DNA of 64,000 bases from CAYPPG01 sp964412555 (GTDB lineage: Bacteria > Hinthialibacterota > Hinthialibacteria > Hinthialibacterales > Hinthialibacteraceae): positions 1-64,000 of the forward strand of contig CAYPPG010000010.1 in NCBI GenBank assembly GCA_964412555.1, written 5' to 3'. The notes under the pieces were generated by a model, which had not been told where the DNA came from, ran no database searches, and saw only the letters and a program-made list of their open reading frames with translations. Position numbers and translations under genes: made by a program. Positions 34,427-42,748 of the stretch are shown piece by piece. Within the stretch, counting starts at the first letter, position 1. Every line of letters begins with the position of its first letter.

Positions 34427-35836
34427 TTAACGAACAAGGGAGTCTAGCAATTCCTGCAAACCCTCCCCGCGCAAGTCTCTTGCCACAATCCGACTTCTGC
34501 GATCCATGATAATGATTGTGGGGACGGTGTGCACTCCATATTCGAATGCAATGCCTTCTTTCGGGTAGCCTTCATCCCATAAGACCGGAACTTGGATTTC
34601 ACTTTGTTGAAGGTATCGTCTTGCAATCCCAAGAGCGCTGTCTAGATTCACACCGACAATTTGGATCTTGCCGTCGTACTCTTGATAGAGTTTTTCCATT
34701 TGCCATAATGCTTGTTCAGCGGGTTCCCACCAGAGTGCCCAGAAAAAGAGCAGCGTCGGTTTGCGTTTTTCCGGGGGAAATTGAATCAGTTTTCCTTGAA
34801 TCGACTGACCCGTAAAAGCAGGTGCGGGATCGGCTTCGTTGGCGCGCGCCTGATTCTCGTCAAGTTTCTTATAAAACCGATATTTGTTGACAATGCTTTT
34901 GGCGGTTTCACGCAGGAAGGGAATGGGGGAGTAATCGGAAAATGTGAGTATTTTTTCGAGTATCGGATAGGATTTTGCTGAGTCAATTGTTTGTAATTGA
35001 TTCTTGTATCGAATCAATTCGGAAATTTGTTTGTGAAGAGTCGGTAAATGCTGCTTGGGAAACACATTGGCTTGTTTCAGTTCGCTTTCCGCGACGATCT
35101 CAATGTTGAATGTCCCTTCCGGAGTTTCCATACGCGATTGGGTGCTTGTTCGGGAAAAGACAGGTAGGCGTTTCGTCATATCAAAACGCGTTTCGTATTC
35201 CTGATAGCGAACCGAGATGGGGATGTCCCCTGGAATCGCAACAGAGCGGGTTAAACTCGCTCCGACAAGAAGGATACGATTTTTCGGATCGATCATTCTC
35301 GTCAGGATGGAATATTGTCCTTCGATAGAAGTGGGAAATCCCCCTTGAATCGGTAGAGTGGCTTCGATTCGTGTATCGAACGGCAATGATTTATGAGGGA
35401 ATGGAGGAAAGTGGATCATGGGACTCCAGCCGGTTCCGAATTCAGGAGCCGATGTTTCGTATCCGTGAAAATCCCCGTGTGAATCGGTTTTGAACTGATA
35501 AATCTCCCGATTTTCGACGGGGACTTCAACTTCCTGTCCCTCAAGAATACGTTGACTCAAATAGGAAAGCCCAGTCAGTGATACCTCGCCGGATGGACTA
35601 TCATCAGGATAAACAAAACGGGATTCGATTACGCGTGTGCTCTGTTCGGAATAGGGGCCCTCGATGATGGTATCGAGAGTAGCCGCATAGATCAGATCGA
35701 TTCCTGGTATAAACTGATAGGACAACACGTCGTCGGGATTTTCCGCAGTGTAGCCTAAGGACGGAAGGAAAAAGAATAAGAAAATTCCACATATTTTTGT
35801 GATAGATATCGATCTGGTATGTAACTCTGAGAGCAT
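34427..35836 (-). CDS. Secreted TlpA-like protein lacking catalytic cysteines
   Basis: ATG 35836 follows a GGAGG site, giving 469 residues with a signal peptide ending near YTA (about 32). Residues about 35-330 form a secreted beta-rich domain of unknown type (TlpA-associated). Residues about 335-469 are a thioredoxin-like/AhpC-TSA domain: LFFWALWWEPAEQALWQMEKLYQEY aligns with FWATWCGPCRAEMPxLexLY, IVGVNLD, and the cis-Pro phrase VHTVPTIIIMDRR. Both cysteines of the CxxC site are replaced (W-E-P-A). It cannot act as a thiol-disulfide oxidoreductase. A structural or binding role is inferred. Confidence 0.85.
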   Translation of the reverse strand: MLSELHTRSISITKICGIFLFFFLPSLGYTAENPDDVLSYQFIPGIDLIYAATLDTIIEGPYSEQSTRVIESRFVYPDDSPSGEVSLTGLSYLSQRILEGQEVEVPVENREIYQFKTDSHGDFHGYETSAPEFGTGWSPMIHFPPFPHKSLPFDTRIEATLPIQGGFPTSIEGQYSILTRMIDPKNRILLVGASLTRSVAIPGDIPISVRYQEYETRFDMTKRLPVFSRTSTQSRMETPEGTFNIEIVAESELKQANVFPKQHLPTLHKQISELIRYKNQLQTIDSAKSYPILEKILTFSDYSPIPFLRETAKSIVNKYRFYKKLDENQARANEADPAPAFTGQSIQGKLIQFPPEKRKPTLLFFWALWWEPAEQALWQMEKLYQEYDGKIQIVGVNLDSALGIARRYLQQSEIQVPVLWDEGYPKEGIAFEYGVHTVPTIIIMDRRSRIVARDLRGEGLQELLDSLVR

Positions 35837-35952
35837 TAAAACCTCCAACTCTGGTTCTTGACGAAGAATTTTACTACTAAATAACGGATACTGGTATCTT
35901 CAGTAAAGCAAACGGGCTTGCTTGCGGTACTATGCAGGTGAACATGCTTCTC

Positions 35953-36636
35953 TTATTTTCGCTGAAGCCACAACCGGAAAACAGTCCATAAAATTTTTGT
36001 GCCCGCTTTAATACTCCCAAGGACTGTTCCTGATATTTTAGACTTTCCGATGCGCTTTCGGTAGGAAACCGGTATCTCGCAGCAGCGTAGGCCGAGGATG
36101 GCTGCTTTGACTTGCATTTCCACTGTCCAGCCGTAATTCATATCTTGCATTCCTATTTGATCCAATGCCTTTTTGCGGATTGCGCGAAATGGTCCCAAAT
36201 CGGTAAAACGGTAGTGAAATAAACAGCGGATAAGAAAACAGGTCAACCGATTGCCAAACAAGGCGTGAGGTGGGAGCGCACCCCGTTCCCGTTTTCCGAT
36301 TGTGCGGGAACCGATCACAAGGTCCGCTTTTTGATTCACTATCGGTTCGATAAGTTGTGGCAATTCAGAGGGATCATCACTAAAATCGGCGTCGAGGAAA
36401 ACAATGATATCTGCATGTTGTGCGGTTTGGATGCCTTTGAAGCAGGCACTTCCGTATCCTTGGCGTGGTTCCGTGACCACTATAGCGCCCGCTTTGTGGG
36501 CGGCATGTGCAGTTTGGTCGGTGGAATTATTATCAACAACAATAATTCGTTGGACAATAGATTTTGGGATTGACAAGATTACTTTGGCAATGGATTGCTC
36601 TTCATTATAGGCAGGGATGACTACTTCGGTATTCAT
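35953..36636 (-). CDS. Family 2 glycosyltransferase (dolichol-phosphate mannose synthase-like)
   Basis: The start at ATG 36636 gives 227 residues; the open frame extends upstream to 36678 across a hairpin and has no ribosome site there. The GT-A signature VIPAYNEEQSIAKVI starts at about residue 5. Then come DNNSTDQTAHAA (47-58), the DxD-like DADFSDDP (about 82-89) and IGSRTIGKRERGALP. The C-terminal part has the RxxGxSKIxGT motif (RIGKSKISGTV), seen in polyprenyl-phosphate glycosyltransferases. It transfers a sugar from a nucleotide donor, probably to polyprenyl phosphate, at the cytoplasmic membrane. No C-terminal membrane helices. Confidence 0.88.
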   Translation of the reverse strand: MNTEVVIPAYNEEQSIAKVILSIPKSIVQRIIVVDNNSTDQTAHAAHKAGAIVVTEPRQGYGSACFKGIQTAQHADIIVFLDADFSDDPSELPQLIEPIVNQKADLVIGSRTIGKRERGALPPHALFGNRLTCFLIRCLFHYRFTDLGPFRAIRKKALDQIGMQDMNYGWTVEMQVKAAILGLRCCEIPVSYRKRIGKSKISGTVLGSIKAGTKILWTVFRLWLQRK

Positions 36637-36649
36637 CGGCTCTGTTTGA

Positions 36650-36683
36650 GTGAATAAAAAGCGGGGTGGAAAAACCACCCCGC
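36650..36683 (-). terminator. Rho-independent terminator (minus strand)
   Basis: Read on the minus strand: GCGGGGTGG, loop of five T, CCACCCCGC, then a run of five T. It ends the cohesin/propeller gene (36719-38773). It also lies just upstream of the glycosyltransferase gene, which would need its own promoter or read-through. Confidence 0.85.
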
Positions 36684-36718
36684 CAGCTTAATCATAGAAT
36701 CGGGATCGTTCGAGATCT

Positions 36719-38773
36719 CTATTGATTTTCCATATAAATATAGACTTCGATATCCCGTGCGATGTCGAAAGCGAATCCAGGATTGATGAACAATTGTCCA
36801 TCTGCCGTTTGATCGACATTTGCCCGTTCACTTTCAAGGAAGAAGTCCGCGGCGCCGGAAGTGTGAATCGAGCCAAATCGGGTGATGGCAAAAATACCGC
36901 GTCGGTTGAATTGCTCCAGTAATGCTTCGTCACGTCCTTCAATTTCAAGCCGATCCACTTGGATCGAGAAAGCTTGCATGGCGAAATTGTCACCGAATGC
37001 CAATTCCGGCAAGATGATGTTCAGCTCTTCCGGAGCGACACCGGATTTCGTCGCTTTGTAGAATTTACCGAATCCGTCGACGAGAATCGCGCCAAGTAGT
37101 TCACCTTCGTCATCGAAGTACAATTCCATATCTTTATATAGTTTCACTTGGAAAACCGGATTGCCGCTTAACGCCGGGGCATTGCCTAACCGGTAAATTC
37201 GTCCGAATGAATCCAGGATATACCCTGATGGATTTCCTGGATTACCGCTTCCTGGAATGATTTCGAGATCGATTGCAGGATTAGCCCTTGGGTTGGTGAA
37301 GACGGAATTAATCGGGTTGATTTGGCGTGCATTCCCCTTTCCTACGACAGAATAAACACTTCCGTCACTGAGTAAGGCGAAATAGCCATTCGCATTGTCC
37401 GTAAATGCGACATCCCGCAATGCATCGTTGGTATCAAAGTCTAGTGGGAAATCGGCAATATAATTGGATTCGATGTACTTGCCGCGCCGTAAACTTTTCG
37501 TTCTCGCGGAGAACACTCGTCCATCTCCTGTACAAGCGAGCACTGCAGTGATTTCCGCGCCGGCGGTTCCCTCATTTTCAATAAAGAGTTCCAAATCACG
37601 ATAGACGTCTTCTTCGAAGAATGGCAGAATATGGCTCGTATTCGGTTCTAAAGTTCCATCATTGTTTGTATCGAACCAACCGACGATATCACCTAAATCA
37701 TGAATACCACCAAATCCTGTTAGCAGCGATATTCCTTGGAACGGATTATCGAAATCAGACGGTGTAGGCGTCGGAGTCGCCGTCGGTGTATCTGTCGGTA
37801 GTGGAGTATCAGTTGGTTGCGGCACGGGAGTTGCCGGTGTTGGAGTCGGCGATTCGGGTGTTGGGGGTACCGGTGTCGCTGTCTCTGTAGGCGGCACTTC
37901 CGTTGGTGGAACTTCAGTCGGAGGTACTTCAGTTGGAGGTATTTCAGTGGGGGTTTCGACTGTGCTTACTATGACAACATTTCCGGTTGTTTCCGCTTCG
38001 GCCAGGTCATCCAGGATATTGGCGAATGTCAAGGTCGTTTCACCCGCGGCTGTTGCTGAGTAGCGAAGTTTTACCAATTCACCTTCCCCGGATAGACTTT
38101 CAAATCCACCGATGGCGGCAATTCGAACCACGCCGGGTTGTCCTTCTATTGCACTGCCGTTGACGTTGAAGAAATCAGCGGTCAAGGTGTCACTTACTTC
38201 AACGGCTACGAATTCAAGTAGTGCCTCGGATTGAAGGACATCGAATCCGAAAGCGTCAACTTCGTCAGCATTTTCAATTTGAATGGAGACGACAATTTCT
38301 TCACCGACGTTCCCGCTCGCTTCTCCGATACTCAGTTGGAGAGGTTCCACGGGTACTTCGGTCGGACTTTCCGTGGGTTCCGGTATTGGAGTAGGAGATT
38401 CCGTTGGCGGAACCGGTGTAAATGTCGGTGGTATCGGGGTAGGAGTCTCCGTCGGGGGAACCTGAGTCGGGGTTTCCGTTGGCGGAATAGGGATTGGTGA
38501 TTCCGTTGGTGGTACCGGCGTATTGGTCGGGGGAGACGGAGGTACTGTCGGTGTCTCGGCCGGGCTTTCATCCGGTGGAAGAGTCGGAGTTTCTGTCGGT
38601 GTTTCGGAAACTTGACTCACACTCACGAGGTGAAGAGGGAATCTATAATAATTTTCAGGTTGATTTTCGGTATTCGGCTCTGCCAAGCAAAGAAGGGGAG
38701 TGACAAGAAAACAGAGGATTACCAAAAGATAATAAAATCCGCCTCTCGGTGCTAGAAAAAATCGGTTATGCAT
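36719..38773 (-). CDS. Secreted Pro/Thr-rich protein with cohesin-like and propeller domains
   Basis: ATG 38773 follows GGAGG, giving 684 residues with a signal peptide to about residue 32. Then comes a Pro/Thr/Glu-rich repeat linker (PPTETPT, PPTESPT units, about 55-145). A cohesin-like beta-sandwich (about 146-275) has the opening LSIGEASGNVGEEIVVSI and the mid motif VRIAAIGGFESLSGEGELVKLRY. A second Pro/Thr linker (about 276-345, PPTEVPPTEVPPTE units) leads to a beta-rich domain (about 346-684) with repeated acidic strands such as DGRVF, DGSVYSVVGKG and FGRIYRLG, like blades of a propeller. Cohesins bind dockerins. No dockerin was noticed in the window. Likely a surface scaffold or adhesin. 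Confidence 0.8.
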   Translation of the reverse strand: MHNRFFLAPRGGFYYLLVILCFLVTPLLCLAEPNTENQPENYYRFPLHLVSVSQVSETPTETPTLPPDESPAETPTVPPSPPTNTPVPPTESPIPIPPTETPTQVPPTETPTPIPPTFTPVPPTESPTPIPEPTESPTEVPVEPLQLSIGEASGNVGEEIVVSIQIENADEVDAFGFDVLQSEALLEFVAVEVSDTLTADFFNVNGSAIEGQPGVVRIAAIGGFESLSGEGELVKLRYSATAAGETTLTFANILDDLAEAETTGNVVIVSTVETPTEIPPTEVPPTEVPPTEVPPTETATPVPPTPESPTPTPATPVPQPTDTPLPTDTPTATPTPTPSDFDNPFQGISLLTGFGGIHDLGDIVGWFDTNNDGTLEPNTSHILPFFEEDVYRDLELFIENEGTAGAEITAVLACTGDGRVFSARTKSLRRGKYIESNYIADFPLDFDTNDALRDVAFTDNANGYFALLSDGSVYSVVGKGNARQINPINSVFTNPRANPAIDLEIIPGSGNPGNPSGYILDSFGRIYRLGNAPALSGNPVFQVKLYKDMELYFDDEGELLGAILVDGFGKFYKATKSGVAPEELNIILPELAFGDNFAMQAFSIQVDRLEIEGRDEALLEQFNRRGIFAITRFGSIHTSGAADFFLESERANVDQTADGQLFINPGFAFDIARDIEVYIYMENQ

Positions 38774-39067
38774 TTGAACCTCCAACGGTATCACTTGCTG
38801 ATTAGTATATCTCGTTCAATAGGCACAGCAACCTGACATACTATATCATAGTTTGTCCGTTCTTTTCAACTGAAACAAGCTCCAAAGCTCTATTTTTTTT
38901 ATTGTTACAATCAATTTTCTGATTTTTTCATAGATGTAACATGCCTTTACAACCTTACATTTTATTGCATTTCGTCAAAAGATGAAGAACAGGATGAGAA
39001 CGAATTGTGATATTAAAGCATCCTTCGGAATTTTTGTCAATTTATTCTGCGAATATTAAAAATATCC

Positions 39068-41731
39068 CTATACACTACTTTTCTGTTTTCCTATCGGCTT
39101 CTGAGTTTGGTTTTGTAAGTAATTGTGAATGGCTTTTGCTGTGTCCCGGCCTTCCGCAATGGCTTGAACCACTGTGGTTCCGCCATTGACCAAATCCCCT
39201 GCAGAGAAGATGCCTTTTTCCGAAGTCATCCAAGTGTTTGGATCAACTTTCACTAATCCTTGCTTTGTTAGTTGTACCGGATGCAGGACTTTTTCCACTT
39301 CCGGAGACATCCGTTCACCGATCGCTTCGATAACCATGCTGATTGGAATTTCATGTTCGGATGCTTCGATGGGAATAGGCCGTCTTCTGCCTGATTCATC
39401 TGGTTTTCCGAGTTCGCAACGGGCAACGCGAACGGATTTCACTGCCCCTGCTTCGCTGCATACATATTCGAGTGGTTGGGTCAGTAAAAGTAAATGAATT
39501 CCTACTTCGATCGCTTGATCCCGTTCACCCGGCCATGCCGGCATTTCGTCGAAACTACGCCTGTATATGAGATACACATCTTCGGCTCCCCGGTCTTTGG
39601 CCGTAACGGCGGCGTCGATTGCCGTATTTCCGCCTCCGATGACTGCGACTTTTCCATGAATCCGATGTTGTTCGTTTCGGCGCATATGCGACAGGAAGGA
39701 GAGAGCATCCATCACACCTTCCGGTGTGGAATCCGGTTTTGCCAGACTGATTGTATTACCAAGGCCGAAGGTAAGCACCACGGCGGAAAATCCTTCATTC
39801 ATGACATCCTGAATCGTGTAATCCGGTCCCAGTGCTGTATCCCAACGCCACTCGAGGCGGTCTGTGCTGATCGGTTTGAAGATGGATTCGATTTCCGCAT
39901 GTCCTTCTATACCGGGTAACCGATTTTGTGGAATGACACTCATCGCTTTTCCGCCGGCGTCCGATGATCGATCGATCACTACCACTTCATGTCCTGCTTC
40001 CAGTAAACCGGCGGCGCACGATAAGCCCGCCGGTCCGGCTCCGATGATCGCAATCCGTTTGCCTGAGGTTGTAGGGGGAAGATCAAGTGCCGTCCAACCT
40101 TGATCCCGTGCCCGTTCGGCGACAAATCGCTGAATTCTGGCTACCGGAATGGCGCTGTCGCCCAGATATTGCTCGATACAATGACCTTGGCATTGCACTT
40201 CGACGGGGCAGACAAATCCGCATATTTCCGGCAACAAATTCGCTCGCCGCAGGATTCGATATGCTTCATAATCGTCATTTTCGGCAACTTTATGGAGAAA
40301 AGCGGGGATATCGATACCTGCCGGGCAATGGGCTGCGCAGGTGGGATCGATACATTGACGGCATTTTTCCGCCCAGGAGCGGATGACGGAAGGATCACTC
40401 ATTCGTCCTTCTCTATAAATCGGGACGTAAACCTCCGGATCGCGAGTTACACAGCCAGTTTGAGTTTTATCCCGCATGAGCTGGGTGCAGGACGAACATC
40501 CCACACATGTTTTCAGTCCGTCCATCTTTCCATTCTTCAATATATCTTTAGCGAAATCCGGATAGGCGAATGCTCCTCGTCCCAATCCGACGATTGCATT
40601 CCATCCTTCCTTCACGGTTGCCGCTGCAAAGTAGGGTACGTATTGTCGCAGCCATGTATATCCCGTTCCGACCACTGTCAATTCGGGATGTGCTTTTTGC
40701 ACCGTTTTTGCCATGTGAATGATTCGTTCCACGCCTTCCAGCGGGTGTTCGTCGGGAATGTATCCTCCTACAACCGGATCATCGAAAGGACGGCCGTAAT
40801 GGGGATTGAAATAGGGATTCGCTATGGAAATATTGAGACCGTGATATCCCATTTCTTTTAATTGGCCGATCAATTTCAAGGGTTCGGTCAAGTCCGGTTT
40901 GCGGTAATCCTCTCGATCCACTCCCCAGCCATAGGGATATTCGATAGCGTCATATACATTTAAACGTGAGGTCACTTCGTAGTCCGGCAGGTTATTTTTG
41001 ATCGCAGTGACGGTTTCCAAAAGCATTCGTACACGGTTTTCATAGGGGCCGCCGAAACGGCTGTTTTCCCGTGTAAATGAAGCGAGAAGTTCGCTGATCA
41101 AATAGCGATGACAGCTTTTGATATCTACCGCGTCGAAGCCGGCTTCTTTTGCCAGTTGCGCTGCCTGAACATAAATGTTTTGTAATTGTTCGAGTTCGTT
41201 ATCGCTGATCAAAGGATAATCAGGTGGTAAATTGTGTTTCGGATCAAGGACGGCGCTATGATGCGCGATAATGGGGTTCGGTTTTTTCACCGGCCGGCTA
41301 TAGCGTCCAGAATGGGTCAATTGCAAAACGAGGAAGGGATTATGGTTCATGGACCGATGCGCTGCTTCGCGTGTCATTTCGACCATTTTTTTGAAATCAG
41401 GCAGTATCTCCTCATGAATCCATAACTGACGGGGATTGGCGCGGCTTTCCGGGGTTATGGCACATGCTTCAAACCAGATGAGTCCTGCGCCGCCTTCGCC
41501 GAATCTCTTATACCGGCGCAGCGTCAGTTTCGATGGAGCACCGTTTGCCATCCCATCACATCCTTCCATCGGATGGCATGCCAATCGATTCGGAACCGAT
41601 CCCTTTCCAAACGATACGGGAGTGCCCAGAATTTCGAAATCTTCTGTATAGGGTAATTCAACATTGAGTTCATCGATTTTGGCTTGTAATTCGGATAGAG
41701 ATTTGAAGCGAAAGCGATCATGTTTAGCCAT
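39068..41731 (-). CDS. Old-yellow-enzyme/GltD-like fused flavin oxidoreductase
   Basis: The 887-residue protein is a fusion. Residues about 40-400 are an NADH:flavin oxidoreductase (OYE) TIM barrel with CHPMEG, EACAI, HSGRYS, and a [4Fe-4S] set CVGCSSCTQLMRDKTQTGC (about 395-415). Residues about 440-530 are the iron-sulfur domain of GltD/dihydropyrimidine dehydrogenase (CRQCIDPTCAAHCPAGIDIP, CGFVCPVEVQCQGHC). Residues about 545-870 are the FAD/NAD(P) domains (IAIIGAGPAGLSCAAGLLEAGHEVVVID, VAVIGGGNTAIDAA, GIFSAGDLVNGGTTVVQAI, in part). This type of fusion reduces enoate or unsaturated compounds with NAD(P)H. The substrate is unknown. It probably acts in the cytoplasm as a single gene. Confidence 0.88.
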   Translation of the reverse strand: MAKHDRFRFKSLSELQAKIDELNVELPYTEDFEILGTPVSFGKGSVPNRLACHPMEGCDGMANGAPSKLTLRRYKRFGEGGAGLIWFEACAITPESRANPRQLWIHEEILPDFKKMVEMTREAAHRSMNHNPFLVLQLTHSGRYSRPVKKPNPIIAHHSAVLDPKHNLPPDYPLISDNELEQLQNIYVQAAQLAKEAGFDAVDIKSCHRYLISELLASFTRENSRFGGPYENRVRMLLETVTAIKNNLPDYEVTSRLNVYDAIEYPYGWGVDREDYRKPDLTEPLKLIGQLKEMGYHGLNISIANPYFNPHYGRPFDDPVVGGYIPDEHPLEGVERIIHMAKTVQKAHPELTVVGTGYTWLRQYVPYFAAATVKEGWNAIVGLGRGAFAYPDFAKDILKNGKMDGLKTCVGCSSCTQLMRDKTQTGCVTRDPEVYVPIYREGRMSDPSVIRSWAEKCRQCIDPTCAAHCPAGIDIPAFLHKVAENDDYEAYRILRRANLLPEICGFVCPVEVQCQGHCIEQYLGDSAIPVARIQRFVAERARDQGWTALDLPPTTSGKRIAIIGAGPAGLSCAAGLLEAGHEVVVIDRSSDAGGKAMSVIPQNRLPGIEGHAEIESIFKPISTDRLEWRWDTALGPDYTIQDVMNEGFSAVVLTFGLGNTISLAKPDSTPEGVMDALSFLSHMRRNEQHRIHGKVAVIGGGNTAIDAAVTAKDRGAEDVYLIYRRSFDEMPAWPGERDQAIEVGIHLLLLTQPLEYVCSEAGAVKSVRVARCELGKPDESGRRRPIPIEASEHEIPISMVIEAIGERMSPEVEKVLHPVQLTKQGLVKVDPNTWMTSEKGIFSAGDLVNGGTTVVQAIAEGRDTAKAIHNYLQNQTQKPIGKQKSSV

Positions 41732-41901
41732 TGTTCAACATCCTTCAACTGATAAATCGGTTAGATATATTTATCTATACAGGTTAGGATACAGGTAAGA
41801 AGAAGATTCGTGTAGTTTCAGAGAAAGAGAAATGTGTATTGTGATAAGAAGTGGTAAAGCAAAGAATTTATTCTGGAGATGCGGGAATTACTTTTTACTC
41901 G

Positions 41902-42087
41902 TTAATGTACGTCTACTCTTTTCGCCTGTTCATCCAATATGAGGCATGCATTTTTAAACGCTTCAACCAATGTTTGGCCGCTTGCTTTGACTTCCGGTAA
42001 ATCCGGGAACGAAACTCGATAACTTTGTTCCATCGCCGAAGAAATATAAAAGAGGTATCCTTTGTAGTTATGGTAGGTTGTCAGCAT
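41902..42087 (-). CDS. HicB-like antitoxin-family protein
   Basis: Starting at ATG 42087 (GGAG eight bases upstream) the protein has 61 residues. The pattern YRVSFPDLPEVKASGQTLVEAFKNACLILDE is the HicB-type fold (a partial RNase H-like antitoxin: strand-strand-helix). No C-terminal DNA-binding tail is present. The usual partner HicA, about 60-80 residues, was not found on either side. It may be an orphan. An in-frame start at 42099 adds four residues with no better ribosome site. Confidence 0.7.
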   Translation of the reverse strand: MLTTYHNYKGYLFYISSAMEQSYRVSFPDLPEVKASGQTLVEAFKNACLILDEQAKRVDVH

Positions 42088-42099
42088 CGTCCACTCCAT

Positions 42100-42484
42100 A
42101 ATTCAATTCATGAAAAAGCATCTACATTTATTTATCGGTAGCTTCTTGAAATCATTGAGAAGAAATCGGGCCATTGGTGAAATAATCGTACAAACCAAAA
42201 AAAGAAAATTTGGGTAAATCGATAGAAAAAATATTCGGGATGAGAATGATATTTTTGCAGAATGTAATTTTCTGATAGAACAGATGAATCGAACGGATTG
42301 GATTTGTGTATGAATTTGAGACAAATCTTAGAGACGAATCCGGTTTTGAAACACTCTTTTCCGGTAAGTGAAATCCAAATCGAAGCGATTGATCATAATA
42401 TACTGAAAAGTATAAACTTGCGTTTTGGCATTCTTTTTGTTTCTAATTATTGGTGAAACATTTCACTAACCAAGGAGGAGCAAA
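42100..42484 (+). other. Intergenic stretch with hairpin operator before the 41-residue gene
   Basis: About 385 bases without a clear gene. Near its end, TTGGT (42450-42454) with ACCAA (42469-42473) and GTGAAA (42453-42458) with TTTCAC (42461-42466) form a nested inverted repeat. It ends six bases before the AGGAGG ribosome site of the next gene, so it could hide or mark that site. Confidence 0.4.
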
Positions 42485-42610
42485 ATGAACGCCCCAGCAA
42501 GAGTTGATCAAGACCTTAGTGTCGAACCACGACAGTTTGATGAAATCGAAGCCAGTGAATGGCAAGAAGTGATGCAGGAATATGAATTTGAAGGTCAGGG
42601 AGCAGACTGA
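42485..42610 (+). CDS. Small acidic protein, 41 residues
   Basis: A strong ribosome site (AAGGAGGAGCAAA before ATG) precedes 41 codons ending in TGA at 42608. The product starts MNAPARVDQ, contains 12 Asp/Glu and only 2 Arg, has no Cys or Lys, and includes the stretch SEWQEVMQEYEFEGQGAD. It is too short for most gene finders. The hairpin upstream and the weak terminator at 42718-42745 suggest a separate transcript. No homologous family is recognised. Possibilities are a small regulatory protein, a binding partner or a leader peptide. A RiPP precursor seems unlikely, as no modification enzymes are near. Confidence 0.6.
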   Translation: MNAPARVDQDLSVEPRQFDEIEASEWQEVMQEYEFEGQGAD

Positions 42611-42717
42611 GCACGAACTCTATGCATCCAGATGTTGGACTTTTTTAGCTGCCACTGCCATGCCAGCTGTTTCTGTTCTACATTGCAACATTTTTGACAT
42701 TTTTAATGGAGTACGAT

Positions 42718-42745
42718 AGGGGCACTTTTACCGGTGCCCTTCTCT
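42718..42745 (+). terminator. Hairpin terminator after the small acidic protein
   Basis: GGGCAC (42720-42725) pairs with GTGCCC (42734-42739) and is followed by TTCTCTCT, a weak T-rich run. It lies about 108 bases after the small gene's stop and just before the end of the convergent response-regulator gene. Confidence 0.5.
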
Positions 42746-42748
42746 CTG

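Noticed and set aside
42485..42610. RiPP precursor peptide
   Set aside because: No modification enzyme or transporter is nearby, and the C-terminal part lacks Cys, Ser/Thr-rich or Gly-Gly core features.
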